Of a stretch of 64,000 nucleotides of DNA, positions 48,187 through 62,400 are shown piece by piece. Source of the DNA: Struthidea cinerea. Taxonomy: Eukaryota > Chordata > Aves > Passeriformes > Corcoracidae. The stretch covers positions 47,778 to 111,777 of the forward strand of contig VZTI01004970.1 of assembly GCA_013397865.1 (NCBI GenBank). The letters run 5' to 3'. Below the pieces are notes generated by a model. It ran no database searches. It was not told where the DNA came from and saw only the letters and a program-made list of their open reading frames with translations. Each line of letters starts with the position of its first letter. The first letter of the stretch is position 1. The position numbers and the translations under genes are program-made.

Positions 48187-51175
48187 TTAAAGGACCTTAA
48201 ATTTAGTCAAGGCATGGAGGGTATTTCATGTAGCAGAACTCAAGCTGCAGGATTTGTTAAATCACAGTTAAGATTGCAGTTCAAGAGAAAATGTTTCATT
48301 AAACACACAGTTCAATATCCAAACTTTAATAAATATCTATTCATAAGGTCATGTCATTAATCCTGGAGTGTTTCTAAGCATTCAAATTATGATTGCCAAG
48401 CAGCAAAAAATTGACATCATTTTAATATCTAGCTGTAATTAAATTGGTTAATTCATTTGGTACCGTCTTTTTAAAAGGACTTCACTATGTATTTGTAGCT
48501 TTATTGAGATACACTAACTAATTATTTTCTTTATTATCTGAATATCATCTTATTATCTCTTTCAGTTAAATCATCGTTCTTAAGGACCCCTTACCCTTAT
48601 AAAAAGACTAATGAAAACTAAATTTCAGACAGGAAATTTAACAGCCCACCTTTGAAATCTGTCAAGAAAGGAATAACCACATTCCTTAAATATGTGTATT
48701 TCATCCTTAAAATAAGACTAATCCTACTAAATAAATGTTATTTGCAATAGTCCATCTCTTTAACATCCTCACAGGACACCCCCATCCCTGTTTCAGCTTT
48801 TATGTTTCTGATACAAGGCAGCTCTTTAAGGGGAGGTGCAGTCCAGCATTTAATTGTTGGAATTTGGGGCTCAAAGCGTCATGCCCTGGGTAAAGTCACC
48901 TCCGAAGGAGAAGGACTCTGGTGGTCACTCCCTCTCCTTCGTGCACATCCACATCCTCTGAAGCAGTTCCCAAGGTCCCAGCAAGAGCAGTAGAAGAAGG
49001 GTGGAGAAAATTGCAGAAACTGGGTAAGAGCTGGAGCACAGCTGCAAGGGATGGGGAAGTGATCAAACACGAGGTTGGATCCTGGAGGGACCCAGGCTGG
49101 GAGAGAGGAGACTCATTCCTTAACACTGGGGGCTGAGATAAGACTCCTGATTTAGTTACTGATACCAAGTGTTGGAGCCTGCAGTGCCGTGTCAGACTCC
49201 TCTGTGCTTCAGGAGTCAGGCTGATCCCATCCTTTAAAGATGGAAAATTAGTTCTTTCCTGAGGTGAAGTGTTCCATGGGAAGTGTGTTACCTCTGAGCA
49301 AGTGTTGCTCTGTTTAGTTTCCTGATAAATAAGAAAAAAAAGGTGTGTGCAAAACCTGAAACATTTAATTCCGAAAAGCTTCATGGCACTTGTCAGTGGA
49401 TTGCCACATGTTCTCATTTTCCCTTTTCAGCCAAATTCCCATGAGGCAGGCAGAGGCTTCTGTGATCCATTCACTTCTTTCTTTTTCCTTTTTTTTGGGA
49501 AAAGAATCCATCAAGATAAGGATGTTTTGCTTACAGAAGAACAGGATGCATTTCCCAACATAAACACTGCAGTTTGTAAATTAATGGGTTTTGTACTGAA
49601 ATGTATACCAAAGCCTCCCAAATCTTCCCTGAAAAACAAGATAAGAGAATCTATTTAAAGCTATTTTCTGGATCCCCTGTAGTCCCTCCCCTTTCCAAGA
49701 ATTCAACCCTGTAGTCTCCAGGTACAGTGCTGATTTTCGTATGAGCAGATGGAGTGCACCTGGAAATTGGAAGAAAAGACCGAGGATCCACATCCAGAAG
49801 ACATTTTTGTTTGTGTTGTTCAGATATCTTGTTACTTTGGAAATGGAAGGTATTTCTAATTTACCAGAATTAAATTAAACCAGTTTATCTATCAGCCCCT
49901 GGAATCCTCAAATATTGGCTATATATCTAATCCAGACTGGAGAGTCGCTACCAGATTAGCAGCCTTGAATCACTGATATTTAATACTGGATGCATTTTGT
50001 CTGGTTGAACGCATACATTACACTCATTTATGCCATAAGAAGATGATTTCCTTTGCAGTTGGTGGCTCTGACACATAGTGAGTGAGGGTTTAACTTCTAA
50101 TGAAGCAGCAGTTCCTGGCTGCTCCAAACTGTCCCGTCTTGTTTGATCACCCAATTTTCCTAAACTCAGCTTGCCATTTCCATGTGCTGATCTCAGCCTG
50201 GTATCTCCAGCAACTTGGAGGGTAATTTAAAATAGGATTTCATAAAACAAAAAGAAATTAATATCAGACAAAAATACCGATTTTGGTAAGAATGGTTTGT
50301 TTCTGTTTTGTTCAGTGCTTCCATTTAAGACAAGGACAGAAGCTGAAAGAACCGAGAGGGAAGGCTTATTCCAATAAATGTTTATATATTGACCTCTTGC
50401 TCAATATAGACCAAACACTCACTACTTATACAAATTGGATGTACTTCATTCTATCAGGGTGTTAATTACATCCTTGGCGAAGTAAATGTTGAGGCTGAAG
50501 CACATAATAATATATGTCACACATTTCCATGACATAATATATACATGAACCTGCACCATGTACAAGAAAGTCACATATAAAATACACTTCAAACCATGTA
50601 ATTACATTTTAAATTTTATTTTTATCATTTCATATTTAAAGTTACATACTACAAAAATTATCATCCTTTATTACAAGCCTCAGGAACATATTTTATGTTT
50701 GTTGTTCTGATGAAATGCAAAATACCTTTAAGGGAGTATGAAGATCTGTAATTGCTCTCCTGTGCCCTTTCAGCTGTGAAAGGGCAACAGTAGGCTCCCC
50801 CACATCCATTAACCCTGTCAGAGGTTCATGCTGGGCTGATCTGCAGGAGGATGGAGTGCAGGACGGGAAACAGTTTTTTCCAACACTTCCTTGGACTTCT
50901 GTGTCAAACAAGCAGCACAACCACTGAAATCACAGTTGTCAGGCAGAGACACCTCCAAACCCTTCCGCTGCTCTCAAGGAGTACAGACCTGCCTGCAGGA
51001 GGATAAATCTTTATTGAAAGGAGGCAAAGAAAATTCTTCTTAATATACAGTGCTGAACCTCCAGGAAAACCTGGGAACCCACAGAGCAACACAGCTCTTC
51101 ACAAGTCAGATGTAAGAGGGTCAGGTGAGGGATACTTTCCAAACCAAAATGCTCCTCCAACCCACTCACATATTC

Positions 51176-51192
51176 AAAAAAAAAAAAAAAAA
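51176..51192 (+). repeat. A17 homopolymer
   Basis: Seventeen A residues following CATATTC; no retro-element body is recognised before it. Confidence 0.9.
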
Positions 51193-51470
51193 GGCAGAGA
51201 GTGGGCAATACCAGTCACTCTGTCCTTCGATGTATGGGGTCAGCAATCTTTGGCAGAGGACTGAGGTAACAAGCTGGAGGCAGCAATATCTCTCCATTCC
51301 CTTCCAAAATGTGCTTGTCACTCCACGAATACAGGGTTTGACTGTGGATGCACCATGTTCCTATAACGTAATGATGGGATTATCTGTCCTCAGAGCATAG
51401 AGGTAAATGCTGCTATATAAGATCTGGTGTCTTCAGATGGTTTCTTTGGCAGGACTGCCCACTTCCATAG

Positions 51471-51538
51471 CAGGGGGGGTTGGAACTAGTTGATCATTAA
51501 GGTCCCTTGCAGCCCAGATCACTCTGTGATTCTATGAC
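51471..51538 (+). repeat. CR1 LINE, 3' terminal stub
   Basis: Carries the avian CR1 tail: GGTTGGAACTAGTTGATC, ATTAAGGTCCCTTGCAGCC, CAGATCACTCTGTGATTCTATG. CR1 elements have no poly(A) but end in repeats of an ATTCTATG-type octamer, and two imperfect copies are visible. Only about 70 bases remain, as is typical of 5'-truncated copies. It is on the plus strand and non-functional. Confidence 0.9.
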
Positions 51539-52703
51539 TGGTGGTGTTCTTTCCAGCCTTGTTTGGCACTTCTCTTTGATTGCTCCTGTCCAGCTTTTGA
51601 CTTACCTAAATAGATATTTCTTGAAGCAAATCTCCATCTGGCTTGAAGGGCTCCCCTACCCAAGTTGCAGGAAGCAACAACTTCCTCTGAGATCTGGCTG
51701 CAGCAGGAAATTTGATGAATTTCTCCTTCCCTCCTCTCCTGTTCCCCTTAGCTATCAGTTTAGCTCAGAGGTCAAATACGTATTGTAGGGAAGCCCATTT
51801 TTAGGGCAATACTGAGAGGATAAGCTGCCAGTCCCACAGACTAAGATTGTGAACTAAAATCGTTGCATTTCCAGAGCTTTTCATCAGCATGTGGCTGGAG
51901 AACTGCTGCTTGAATGTGGGAAGCTCCAAAGGCAGTTATAACTCATGTCAGTTGCTTTGAACTTGTATAATTTACCTCTGTAGTAGAAGAGAAGTAAGCT
52001 GCACAGAGTACTTGTATCCCTCTGGGAATAGTGTTTTGGTAACTCCTTCTGTTACTATTTAGTTTTTAATTGATTTATCAGGCAATTACGTCGGCACAAA
52101 TTATTTTTGTATGTCACATTGTACACTGTCTCACATAGATGCACAAAATCGATTTCTGTGACAGGTATCCAAAGTTTTGAGATCCAGTTACTGTCCTGCT
52201 GAGGTTTCTGTGGCAAACCAGCTTGGCAGAGCTGGGTGGGTGCTTGGGGCAGTTCCCTGTGTGCCCAGGTTGGTGTTGAAGCAGGACAGAGGTACAAAGG
52301 GGGCTCTCCTTCAGTCTCTCTTCACTGAGCTGAATTGGCTGATTGCAGCATGAAGCAATGTCTGGAGTCTGAACAAGGATGCAGAAAAGTTCAGCTGAGG
52401 ATGGTGGGAGGAAATTAGAAGTGTTTCTTTTGCTTACACAATACCACGTCTTTGGGGCATTTGAAAATTCAGACTTTCAGTGTCTGACTAAATGTGTATT
52501 TGTTGTTTGGTTTTACTTTGTTCATTTGCTGCATTGAAACTCAGCCTACTTTTATTATGAAGCAAATGTGTCATGGCTAATTGTGTTCATTGGTAATGTG
52601 GTCAGAAATCTGTTTCCAAAGTTTGGAGCTGAGTTTTGGGATACGCAGTTGGAATGAGCCAAAGGTTAGCACTATAGTGGATAAATAACAGTATTTACAT
52701 TCT

Positions 52704-52900
52704 CTCCTTCCTTCCTTCCTTCCCTCNNNNNNNNNNNNNNNNNNNNNNNNNNNNNNNNNNNNNNNNNNNNNNNNNNNNNNNNNNNNNNNNNNNNNNNNNN
52801 NNNNNNNNNNNNNNNNNNNNNNNNNNNNNNNNNNNNNNNNNNNNNNNNNNNNNNNNNNNNNNNNNNNNCTTCCTTCCCTCTCTTCCCATCTTTTCTTTCT
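52704..52900 (+). repeat. (CTTC)n pyrimidine microsatellite containing a gap
   Basis: CCTT units run into an N gap at 52727-52868 (142 bases) and resume on the far side as CTTCCTTCCCTCTCTTCC, then a C/T-rich stretch to about 52960. The gap is almost certainly more of the same repeat, so its real length is unknown. Confidence 0.9.
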
Positions 52901-55019
52901 CTTTCATCCTGTTTTGCTTCTTTTCTTCCTTTTCCCTTTTTTCTTTATCTAGCTGTGGGTTTGTTCTTAACCTGTTCCATAAAAGCACCACTCTGGCAAA
53001 TTGCCCTACAGAAGTCCTGGAAGGCTGCTCACTGCAGAATAGGCTGCAGATTTCTGTCATCTGCACTCCTAGTGCCCATCACTTGTGTTGTAGAATGACT
53101 TCAGGGGTAGTTCCCATTCTCTTATGATCAATAAGATACTTGCCTGTGTGACTTCAGACTCCTCTCCAGATTAATTTAGTCACTGAGCCCAGCATGATGC
53201 TGACCTCTGAGACAGAGGTACCTGCTTGTTTGAATCTGGGCTGAAACAACTGTGCTACTGTCTGATCACTGCTGGATCAGGAGAATCAAAATCCCACAGG
53301 GGAGGAAGACAGATTCTATGATTATTAATCCTCAATCAACTGAGACAGAAATTCAGGACTTCAGACTGCCTCCAATTTACACTGATCCTCCTCTAATGTC
53401 ACTGAGAAGTTTAAATGGAAACTGAAGTAGAAGACATCCCTTCTGCAGCATTTGTATTCCAATTTACTCATACCACACAGGAGTACCTCAACACCTAATA
53501 AAGCATCTCTGAACTCACTGCTGCCCAGTTATTTAATTTTGGTTAAGTGAAATATTACTGCTGTTATTTAGTTAATACTTTCCTCATCCACAAATATAAA
53601 GTCTGTTCCAAAAATCTTGTTTGTATCTCATTTATATTGCTTATAATTCTTATAAAATTTTTGATTTTAGATGGTCCAATTCTGAGAATAAACAAACATT
53701 TCCCATAATCCTTCTGCAATATATTTCACCTATTATAGTCATTCTTATGGGATTTTGATGTAAATCCAGATAAAATTTGTTACTTTTCTGTTTTTAACAA
53801 CAACTGTGTTTCCTCAGTTCAGCAACTATGGTGCAATAAAACATACCTAAAGAGATAACTTTGAGTAAACAGGATAACAATGTATTCCAAATTTTTCACT
53901 CCTGGAAGTTTTGATTCATGTCCTAATTTAGTTTCAGTTCACAGGGATTTGGAGATACCCTTGAAGTTCCTACAGGAATGTGTTTCTGTATAAATGTGTC
54001 TCTGCTCAGTTCGTACACAAAGAATGGGCTATGGCTGGAATATCAGGAATCTTGTAGGTCAGGATTAAAGGGCAATTGTCAGGGTTACCAGAGACAGCCT
54101 ATATTGCCTGTCTATACTCTGCAGAGCTTTCTAGGAATTCGGTGTAATGAGGTTTGACACCTCCACAGTTCTTAGATAACACTTAGTGCCTAAACCGCAG
54201 CTGTGTTTCATACATCCAGATCCCAACGCAAATGTTAAAACAAAGTAAGAACCTCTGAGGAGTTTGAGTGGTGATGCAATTAAATTAAGTGAGTTTACAA
54301 CAAATATAGTGTGTATTCCATAAATGTAAACATTTCAAACATAGGTCCTATAAAACTGACTGTATTTTAAAAATAAGTTTTGCTTAATGCATGAACTGTA
54401 ACATTTATTTTGTTTTTAAAACTGTATATTTTCTCCAACACACTAATACCATACCAACAGCTTTAATATCACACCAACAGCTAAAACCCAGCTGAGCTCC
54501 TGTGTGTTTAGCTGGTGTATTTTAAGACCCCTGCTCACACTGAATGAAACCACCCTGGTGAGTTTCCTAATGTCAAGACTGCTAAGGAAAAGTATTAAAA
54601 GTTTTAAACCTTTCTAGAATAAAACCAGTCAGCATTCACATCAGAGTGAAATTATATTGTTCAAACTTTTTTTTTTTTCCCCTGTGATAGCAAACAAACT
54701 TTATGAATGAAGAGGAAACACTGGGACGAGATATGTTCTCCTAATTTCAGTGCTCAGGGCTTCTTTAGTCAAGCTAATCAATCTGAATCACTGATGTTTG
54801 GAAAATTGGCTTGAGAGGGAGAAAAAAGAGTGAAAACAAACAAGCAAACAAACAAAAAACCCCTCTACAATGCGGCAATTACAAAAATTCTAGACGAAAA
54901 AGAGTTCAAAAGGAAAAGAAGGGGTTCCCAAGTTCCTTGTTGGAGCATATGAACCTGAGTTAGGAGGTACAAAGATAAACATTTCAAAGGAGGAAAGAGC
55001 AGGGGATTCTGCCTGCTGT

Positions 55020-56400
55020 GGGGCTGGTGATTTAGATGTTGAAGCTGAAGAAAGCTTCCAGGGAACAGAGGGTCAATTGTGCCTGGAATGCAAAGGCATC
55101 CGCAGCTTTGCGGAGAGAAATGCCCGGGAGCCGCCGGAGCTCACTCACAGCTGCGCGTGGAACTCCGGGAAGGGGCAGCAGGAATGGGAAAAGAGAAAAT
55201 GGGGTTCACTGTGGACACCCCCCTGTCCGCCCCCCGCTTACAGAGTCAACGGGCAAGAGTCAGGAAAGATCTCGAAACTGAGGGTTTAAAACAAGGCTTA
55301 AGGGAAAAATCAGCAAATTTCAGGAGATGAATTGAAGAGTTGCTTCAGGCAACAAAAGCAGCGCTTAGCTAGGGACTGAAATTTGAACAGCCAAGTGTGC
55401 GTCCGAGCAAAGTTGAAACAGCAGCCAAGACTCGGGAATAGGGTTTGCACAGAGAGGTGGGAATGCAGCACCACTCGGGAAAGTAAGGAGCGAACTGGCA
55501 GCTGTTAAATGAAGAAAAGTGAAGTGAATAAATGTAGAAAAATCTTGCCTGCCTGGTATATTAAAGCTTTATAAATAGATAACCCCCCCATGTTTTGTCC
55601 CAACCATTAACTGACGCACTTGGTTACTTCGGGGTGAGCGTTTTCCAAAACACACGAGTGGAAGGAAGTCCAGGAGTTGCAGGGGGCGGAAGGAGGCGTG
55701 CGGAGAGGTGCGGAATCCAGACCCGCACCGTCAGCTCGGCTTCGTGCTGTCCGTCCAGAAACCTCCTGGGTCCGAGGGGGTGCCCCCGGGCGCGGGGATC
55801 GGGCGGGGCCGGGGCTCCGCACCCCACACGGCCGGGGATGGGGGTGATTCCCGCTGCGAAAGCAACAGGGAAGGGCTCGCACAGGACCGGGACCGCGCTG
55901 CCGGCAGCACTCGGGTCTCACACCGAGCTCCCGGCGGCAGCGGCGGCTTCTCCCGTGTTACGCTCGGGAACCAACGCACCCCCGGCGGGGCTCACCGCGC
56001 CTGCGAGACAGCTTGGGTTATAAGCGCAGGCACCCCGGCAATGAAATGGCGCATCAGGCGGGCGGTGCATCTCCGGGCGCTGTCACACAGGGCCAGGGAA
56101 CCGGGGTCGCCGCGACCGGCTCTGCCCGAGGCAGTGGCTGCCCGCAGGTTTCCGCGACCCGTGGCCCAGCCGGCGCGGGGAGAGCCGGCGGCTCGGCTGC
56201 CGTAGCCGCTGCCCCTGCTGGAATAGCTCTGGGTTCAGCCGCAGCGGGACAGAGCCGGCAGCAAAGCGATTTGGTGCTCATTCATCGAACCACCCTAAGT
56301 TTAGTCACCACGGAGTCATGTGCTCGCCTTTGCTTCCCCTCCTTCCCGCACTCTGTGAGTGGCTTGAAGTCTACCAGGGCGCTCTGAGCCTCAGCAATTC
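55020..56400. promoter_or_regulatory. CpG island with no recognised gene
   Basis: CpG density is high from about 55.1 kb and strongest at 55.65-56.25 kb. Several overlapping open frames in both directions (for example 55708-56205 plus and 55607-55921 minus) are GC artefacts with Pro/Ala/Arg-rich translations and no domain. By position, about 20 kb beyond the miRNA promoter, this could be the promoter of the next gene to the right; in mammals CCDC160 and PHF6 follow. No coding exon of either was found in the window, so the assignment is inference. Confidence 0.6.
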
Positions 56401-59400
56401 ATATTTACATGGGGGGGGCAAAGAGGGGTGGGATGGATTTAAAAATTACTCAGTTCAAAGGTAGTGGCTGGTCTTTGCCTGTCTGTCAGATCTAAAAGGA
56501 GAGAGTGGATTTTCATGGAGGAATTTCATGGAAATTAAATCTCTACTGGAGCGATCCATTCAACTCCTAAAGCTTCAGCCCAGTTTTGTATCCTGGATGA
56601 ATGCCCTGCTGAATAGCTTGGTGGGGATGCAAAAAGCCACCTTAAACTAGGGATTTTTCTTCTGCTAAATTGACTTCAAAGTAGTAATTAAACAATAGCT
56701 AGCTTTAAAAAAATCAAGTTATAAGAAGCTATAGGACAAAATTACCCTATAACTAGAAGCTGTATTTATGGGAGGGGGGCAGGGGGATGGGGTGTTCAGA
56801 ATGGAAAAGTGACTGGGTAGAGGCAATTTGAGAGAAACAAAAATGGATGCAAGAAAGTAAAATGGATTGCACTGATTCAAACTTTTTGTTGGTTTGTTCA
56901 TTTTTTTTTTATTACAGCTGTACTACAGTCGAGTCTGGAGCTGGGTAAGTGGAGGAAGGGGAGAGACTGCGGAATTGTTTGGGATATTTAAAGCAGAAGC
57001 ATCCAGTTCAGGGGTGACGGGCTGAAACAGCTTTCTGTGGCCTTTGTCCTGTCCTATGTTTGAGGTTTGTCTTCTCCGGGCTGCTCTGCATAGGGCTGAG
57101 CCTGCACAGCTCAGTATTCATCTCTGCTTTTGTAAAGCAAAAACGGCATTTTTGACCAAGGGCAGTCTTGCTGCCAATCTTCTCCCTCTTCCTCTGTCTC
57201 CCAAACCCACAATCACAACTGCATTCATCTCTCTCTGTGATGATTTAGAAGCACATTTGACTTGAAGCTAAACCAAATGAAAACTAATCTCCTGCCTGAC
57301 TCCCGCGGTGAACTCTCCCTAATTCTCTCCTCCCCTGCAGTAAAACTCCCTCAGTTGCCATTTGCTGATTTTAGTCCTTGGGGCCCTTGCTCTCACATGC
57401 AGAATGTTGCCCAGTGTTGTGCCTTCTTCCATCATGCCTGTTCTGGAAGGAGCAATCTGAAAGTTTATTACGCATTTTAATTCAAAATCTCTTTGGAGTG
57501 GTTGGTTTGGGGCCTTTCCTGGGTTTAAATGCTTTTGGGGCTTTATTCTCACAATTTTGTTGAACAGAGAATGTCACCAAATGAGCTACAGAAAGAAGGG
57601 GAGATAAACAGCACTATAGCAGTTGCTAGATTTTCAGTGTGTTTAAGGTAAGGCTTACTATTTTAAAGTGAAATGTCCAACACTGCATTTAATCTGCTTA
57701 GCACATTTTTTTCATACTCCCAGGGTATTTCTGAGAATTAATGCTCAGGTTCAGACTATGAAGCATGGCAGTGTACACTGGCAGAATCTGAGCCATGGGT
57801 CTTTAAAATACTGACCATCTCTTGACTTCTGACAAGTAAAACCATGGTAAATGGTACTCCAGGTAATGACTTTATAGTCTTATTAAAGCTTACTGCAGTC
57901 CTTAGGCTAGACTATCAAGTTTAAGTGTTCCCAGTGTCCCAATGTTGTACTGTTAGTGTAATAGTTACTGTTAGAAGAAAGCTCTTAAAATATAACTTGC
58001 CATTGTCACATTGCTTTTCAAATATACTTCACAGTCTATTTGCACTGAGAATTGCTTTTTGTTTTTTAATCTTAAACGTAATAGGTTGCTGATAACTGCA
58101 GTGCGTTTCCATGAAGTGATGAGCTGAAAACTGGCAAGAACTGTTTGATGGGATATGTAAAATCCTGGTGAATTTTAGCCCACACACGGATACTTTTATT
58201 GTTACTGCCTTTGCTATACCTGTCAGAAGGCTGGTTTCTGCCAGGCAGTAGTTCTTGTGATAACTAAATTTTATCCTCACCAAGGTGATACAAGAGTATG
58301 AAGGTAACACACATTCCCAAAAGTACTGGAAATGGGAAAGCACTTTGGACAACATTGAGATGCCTCTGTGCTGCTGGCCAGGTAACAAATAGCAATACAC
58401 AAAGACTTTGCAGTAGTGCTAATGTAATTTGCTGGAAAGTCCACAATTTCAGTTCAGAAAACCATGGAAGTTGCAATAAAACACAATGGCAGAGTGTGTG
58501 TTTTGTTTATAGCTTTTCTATCTGGCTGTTCCACACCATTCAAACAGACAATGTTACTGGAGTGTGAAGTAGAGAGCTCTTGCAGGGTGGTTTGTATCAG
58601 CTGAGCTCAAAGCCAGCAGCTCTGGGACAAGATCTGGCAACAAGTTAGTAATGTGTGGGTGTTGTGTGAGAGGTAGAGGCACGTTGGTTGCTGATACCTA
58701 ATGAATAATCAGTCATCTCTCCTTTCTCACAGGCTCTCAGAAAGTTACCTTGTGGGGCCAGGTAGGTTTCCAGACAACAGACTCTCTTGGGCCATACACC
58801 AAAATTGTCCTATGGTACTTCAAAAGACAGCCTGAAAAAAAATGCCTCCCCAAAGTTGTGTCAATCCCAGCTGGGACTGTGTTGACAATGGAAGTGGTTT
58901 CTCTCTCCAGTCACATATTGTCACTCCCAGACTCAGGCAGTGCTGCTGGCCTAAACTCAGTCAGACCAGGCTGCTGAGCTGGTTATAAAAATAGATACAG
59001 ATGATCACTTGCATCTCCTCTGGGAGTCAGAAGGATCTATATTCTTTGTGATAAAGGATATAAACTACACATAGACAAGAGTCGAGTTCCAAATCACATA
59101 CACAGATTATTCACCTCTTTTGAGGGAGCCTGACCAAAACTACGGACTGATCTCTGAATGTCTTCACTCTGAATGTCAAACACCTATGTCTTACATACAC
59201 TTTGCAGCTTTTCTTGTCTCATGCAGGTATTCCCAGAGGACAGTCAGCAATGCCTCTGCCATTACTCACAAGCCAATGTTTTCAGATACATCTGATGGTG
59301 ATCCCTAACTCATTAAGAAGTCAACAATGTTCATCCGGAAAGTTTAGGAACTGCTGGTCTAAGATATCTTTATTGTCTGACTATAAAGAAGATATTCTGT

Positions 59401-62400
59401 ATTGAAAAACACAAGGGTGTATTAGATCCATAGCTGTGAAATCCTCTCCTAGATGGAAAACTGAGGCGTACAAGTGGAGATTGGTTTATTTTTAAGGAAG
59501 TGCTGATGATTTTAAAAGTGTATTGAATTCAAATGAGATGGTTGCCGTAAGCCACAGACGGCTTGAAGCAATAGCTCTGAAAATGGCTCCCAGAACCATC
59601 CAGTACTCCTGACTGGTTTAATTCAGAAACTTAAAGATGGTTATTTAAATGATAGTAGTATTAGCTATTTATATCTTAGCAGAAAAAAAATCTTTAAAAA
59701 ATACTAGAACCCAAATCGTTCTAATGTCCTTCACTGATCTTTAAATGTATCTTCTTTATACCTCTAGCCTCAATGGTTTGCATGTTCCAGTTACTGACTA
59801 TAACCACAAACATCTGTTGTGTATTTAAAAGCAGGGTGGAATCTGCATTAATTACATCATAAATCAAAACAAGTATAACTTGTATTAATCCTTTTCAGAT
59901 TTTTCTGGAATTGTTCTATTACTTTAGGAAATAAAAGAATACAAAATCCAATGTTCTTGATGTTAGCAGTGAAGGCCACCCGGTTAAGCCATACATACAG
60001 CATTCACGTTTATCACAGTTCTCTCCTTTTCCAAAAGAAGAATCTGAACAATGATTTATATTTCCCACCTCAGAAATGGTGGGAAATTCTTACTTCTTGT
60101 TGCCATTTTATCCTTGTACTTATAAGATAGCTGATCTGTAATGCTCATCTCCTTTTACAAATTAGTTTGTGAATTGTACAGAAGCAGGATTGAGTTGGTT
60201 GGTTGTGTCATGCTTAACTCTGCAAGATACCATAGTACAGGTAAGGAATCAAGTAACTGAGACGTAGATCTCTGTCCAGACATATGAAAATATCATCTCT
60301 TAAATACTTGTATAACATAGCAGTTAGAGGCCTAGGAAATAGCAGGATGCTGGCTGCAGTATAAGCCTGTAGAAAGAAACTCCTGCTCATAAACCTTTGC
60401 AACCTATGTGGATAAGAGAGAGAGAAAAAAGCAGTGAGATGGAGTGACATGAGACTCTAATTGTGGGTGAAACATGTACGATGTGAAAGATCAAGAAACT
60501 GAGAGACAAACCTTAGGCTTAGGTCAGGAAAAGCATCTGTTCATGCCTTAACAGAGCATTTATCCCAGAGCAACAGAGAGCACCGTGTGGCACATAGAAG
60601 ATGCAGCTATTGAGGTGACAGAACACTAAACCAGCGTCCTTACAGATACACAGCACAGTGCACATGTGATACCTCGTCCAGCTGATGTGCTGTTGTACTG
60701 GTGTGCTTCTAGCTCAATTAATATGAATAAGAGTGAGTGAGTGAGGAACGTTTGTATTTTGTAATTGTGGAAGATGAAAGAGCTGCTTCAGGATTGGGAA
60801 CGCTGTACCTTATACACACCTTTATGCTAAAATAATCAGTAGTGACGTAATTAAGTTCAGTCACCATTGGCAACATTTGTTCCTTTTGAAGGGGATACAT
60901 GGGGACTTGTTTTGCTTCACTTTAGATTTAACATCTGGACATTTTGTAGCTGCTTTGAGAATGAAAGGAAATAAGATCAACAATCTTGTACAAAACCAAG
61001 CAAATGCAATTAAGTATCTAATATATAGTGGCTTTCTAGAGTTTAAAAGCAAGCTGCTGTTGTACTGTGAAATCAGAGAAGAGACTTGTTTGCCTGCAGT
61101 GTTTAGGGGTGGAGCTCAAAACTCTCTGGACCCAAGATCCCTTGGCACAGGCCTTTGATGTCCGTATTTGACTCCAACTGGTACACTCATTATCATTTTT
61201 AAACTACATTTGAATGGCTATCAATAAAATTATGAGAAGTTTTGTTGGTTTGGGGTTTTGTTTGTCCTTCTGACAAGATATAAATGGGAGTACCTGCAAG
61301 ATAGCTGAGCCATTCAGTGTTCTCTTTTCCCAGGACACTTTCCATCCATTATCAATTTTCTTATTATTTTAATTTCTCTCCTGAACCCTTGCAATCAATT
61401 TTTTGTGAATCTCCTTAAAGCTAAGTTGGCAGAGCTTGTCTTGGAATTTTATCCTGTACACAGGTTGCCTTTGTTCCTAAGGTGTAAAGCGCTGTCCAAA
61501 TAGAGAGAATGTGAGGGATGTTTGAGTGAGTAGCTGGGTTTTGGTTGGGCTGTTTGTTCTTGGCAGCTGCAGAGGTCTCCCTGTTTAACTTCAGCTACAT
61601 CTTGTACCTAAACCAAGAGTGCAGAAAGGGCAAGATTTGTCTGACTGCTTCTGTTTGGATGGTACTTGAATCACTTCACAGAAATACAGCAGCTAAAGAG
61701 ATTTTTTTTTAGAAGATTCAACCTGTTCCTAAAATGATTTTTCTTAAAAAATTCCCCCCGGTTTGTTCTTACAGACCTCATATGATGCTTGGGGTTTCTT
61801 TTAATCAGGCACTCCTTTGTGGGAAATAAATGAGTTTTTATTCCCCAGCATTTTAACTAAAATAATTAGCTGCACACACTGAAGTCACTGTAAACTGGAC
61901 TGCACTACAGCTGGGCTACAGAAAATCAACAAAGCTGATCATGTCTCTGATGAGAGATAAATGGTTTCTATATAAGTCTGAGGTCTATAAAGTAACTGGG
62001 TTAATGCTGAGTCTGCGACTAAACGACAACCTCCACTTTGTAATTTCAGTCTTTTTAGATTCTTTATTACAACATTTCTTGTTCTCTTGAGATGGATGAA
62101 AGCAAATAATCGAGTTTGTTGTGTAATGAGCTTGCCAAACCCAAGGCACTGAGAAGTTTTGAAAACTCCTGCAGTTGTTAATGCCTGTGGGCTCCTCACC
62201 AATATGGTAAAATTATTTTACAATAAAGTTTGGATCTTCTTGTGTTGTCATTTTCCCCCTGAAATTAATTGGCTCATCATAACCCAGTACTAGGAATTCA
62301 AACTAAATATGTGATGCTGCTGCACATGACCATTATTCCCGGGATTTCTGGCTGTAAAACATCATGATGACAAAACATGAAGTCTGCTGGATGTGCTGTT

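Larger units (their letters stand above)
37511..55020. other. AT-rich intergenic region
   Basis: About 17.5 kb with no recognised gene. Most of it is AT-rich with frequent short A and T runs, in contrast to the region left of 33 kb. The exceptions, listed separately, are a GC-rich island at 43.4-43.9 kb, a small GC patch followed by a TATA-like element at 46.5-46.7 kb, a duplicated 175-bp block, a CR1 stub and a pyrimidine tract with a gap. Open frames above 60 codons are few and without protein-like features. Confidence 0.65.

Noticed and set aside
55595..56387. Possible new proteins in the 55.6-56.4 kb island (124-165 codons)
   Set aside because: They overlap in several frames of the same GC-rich block, are Pro/Ala/Arg-rich, and have no domain or splice support.
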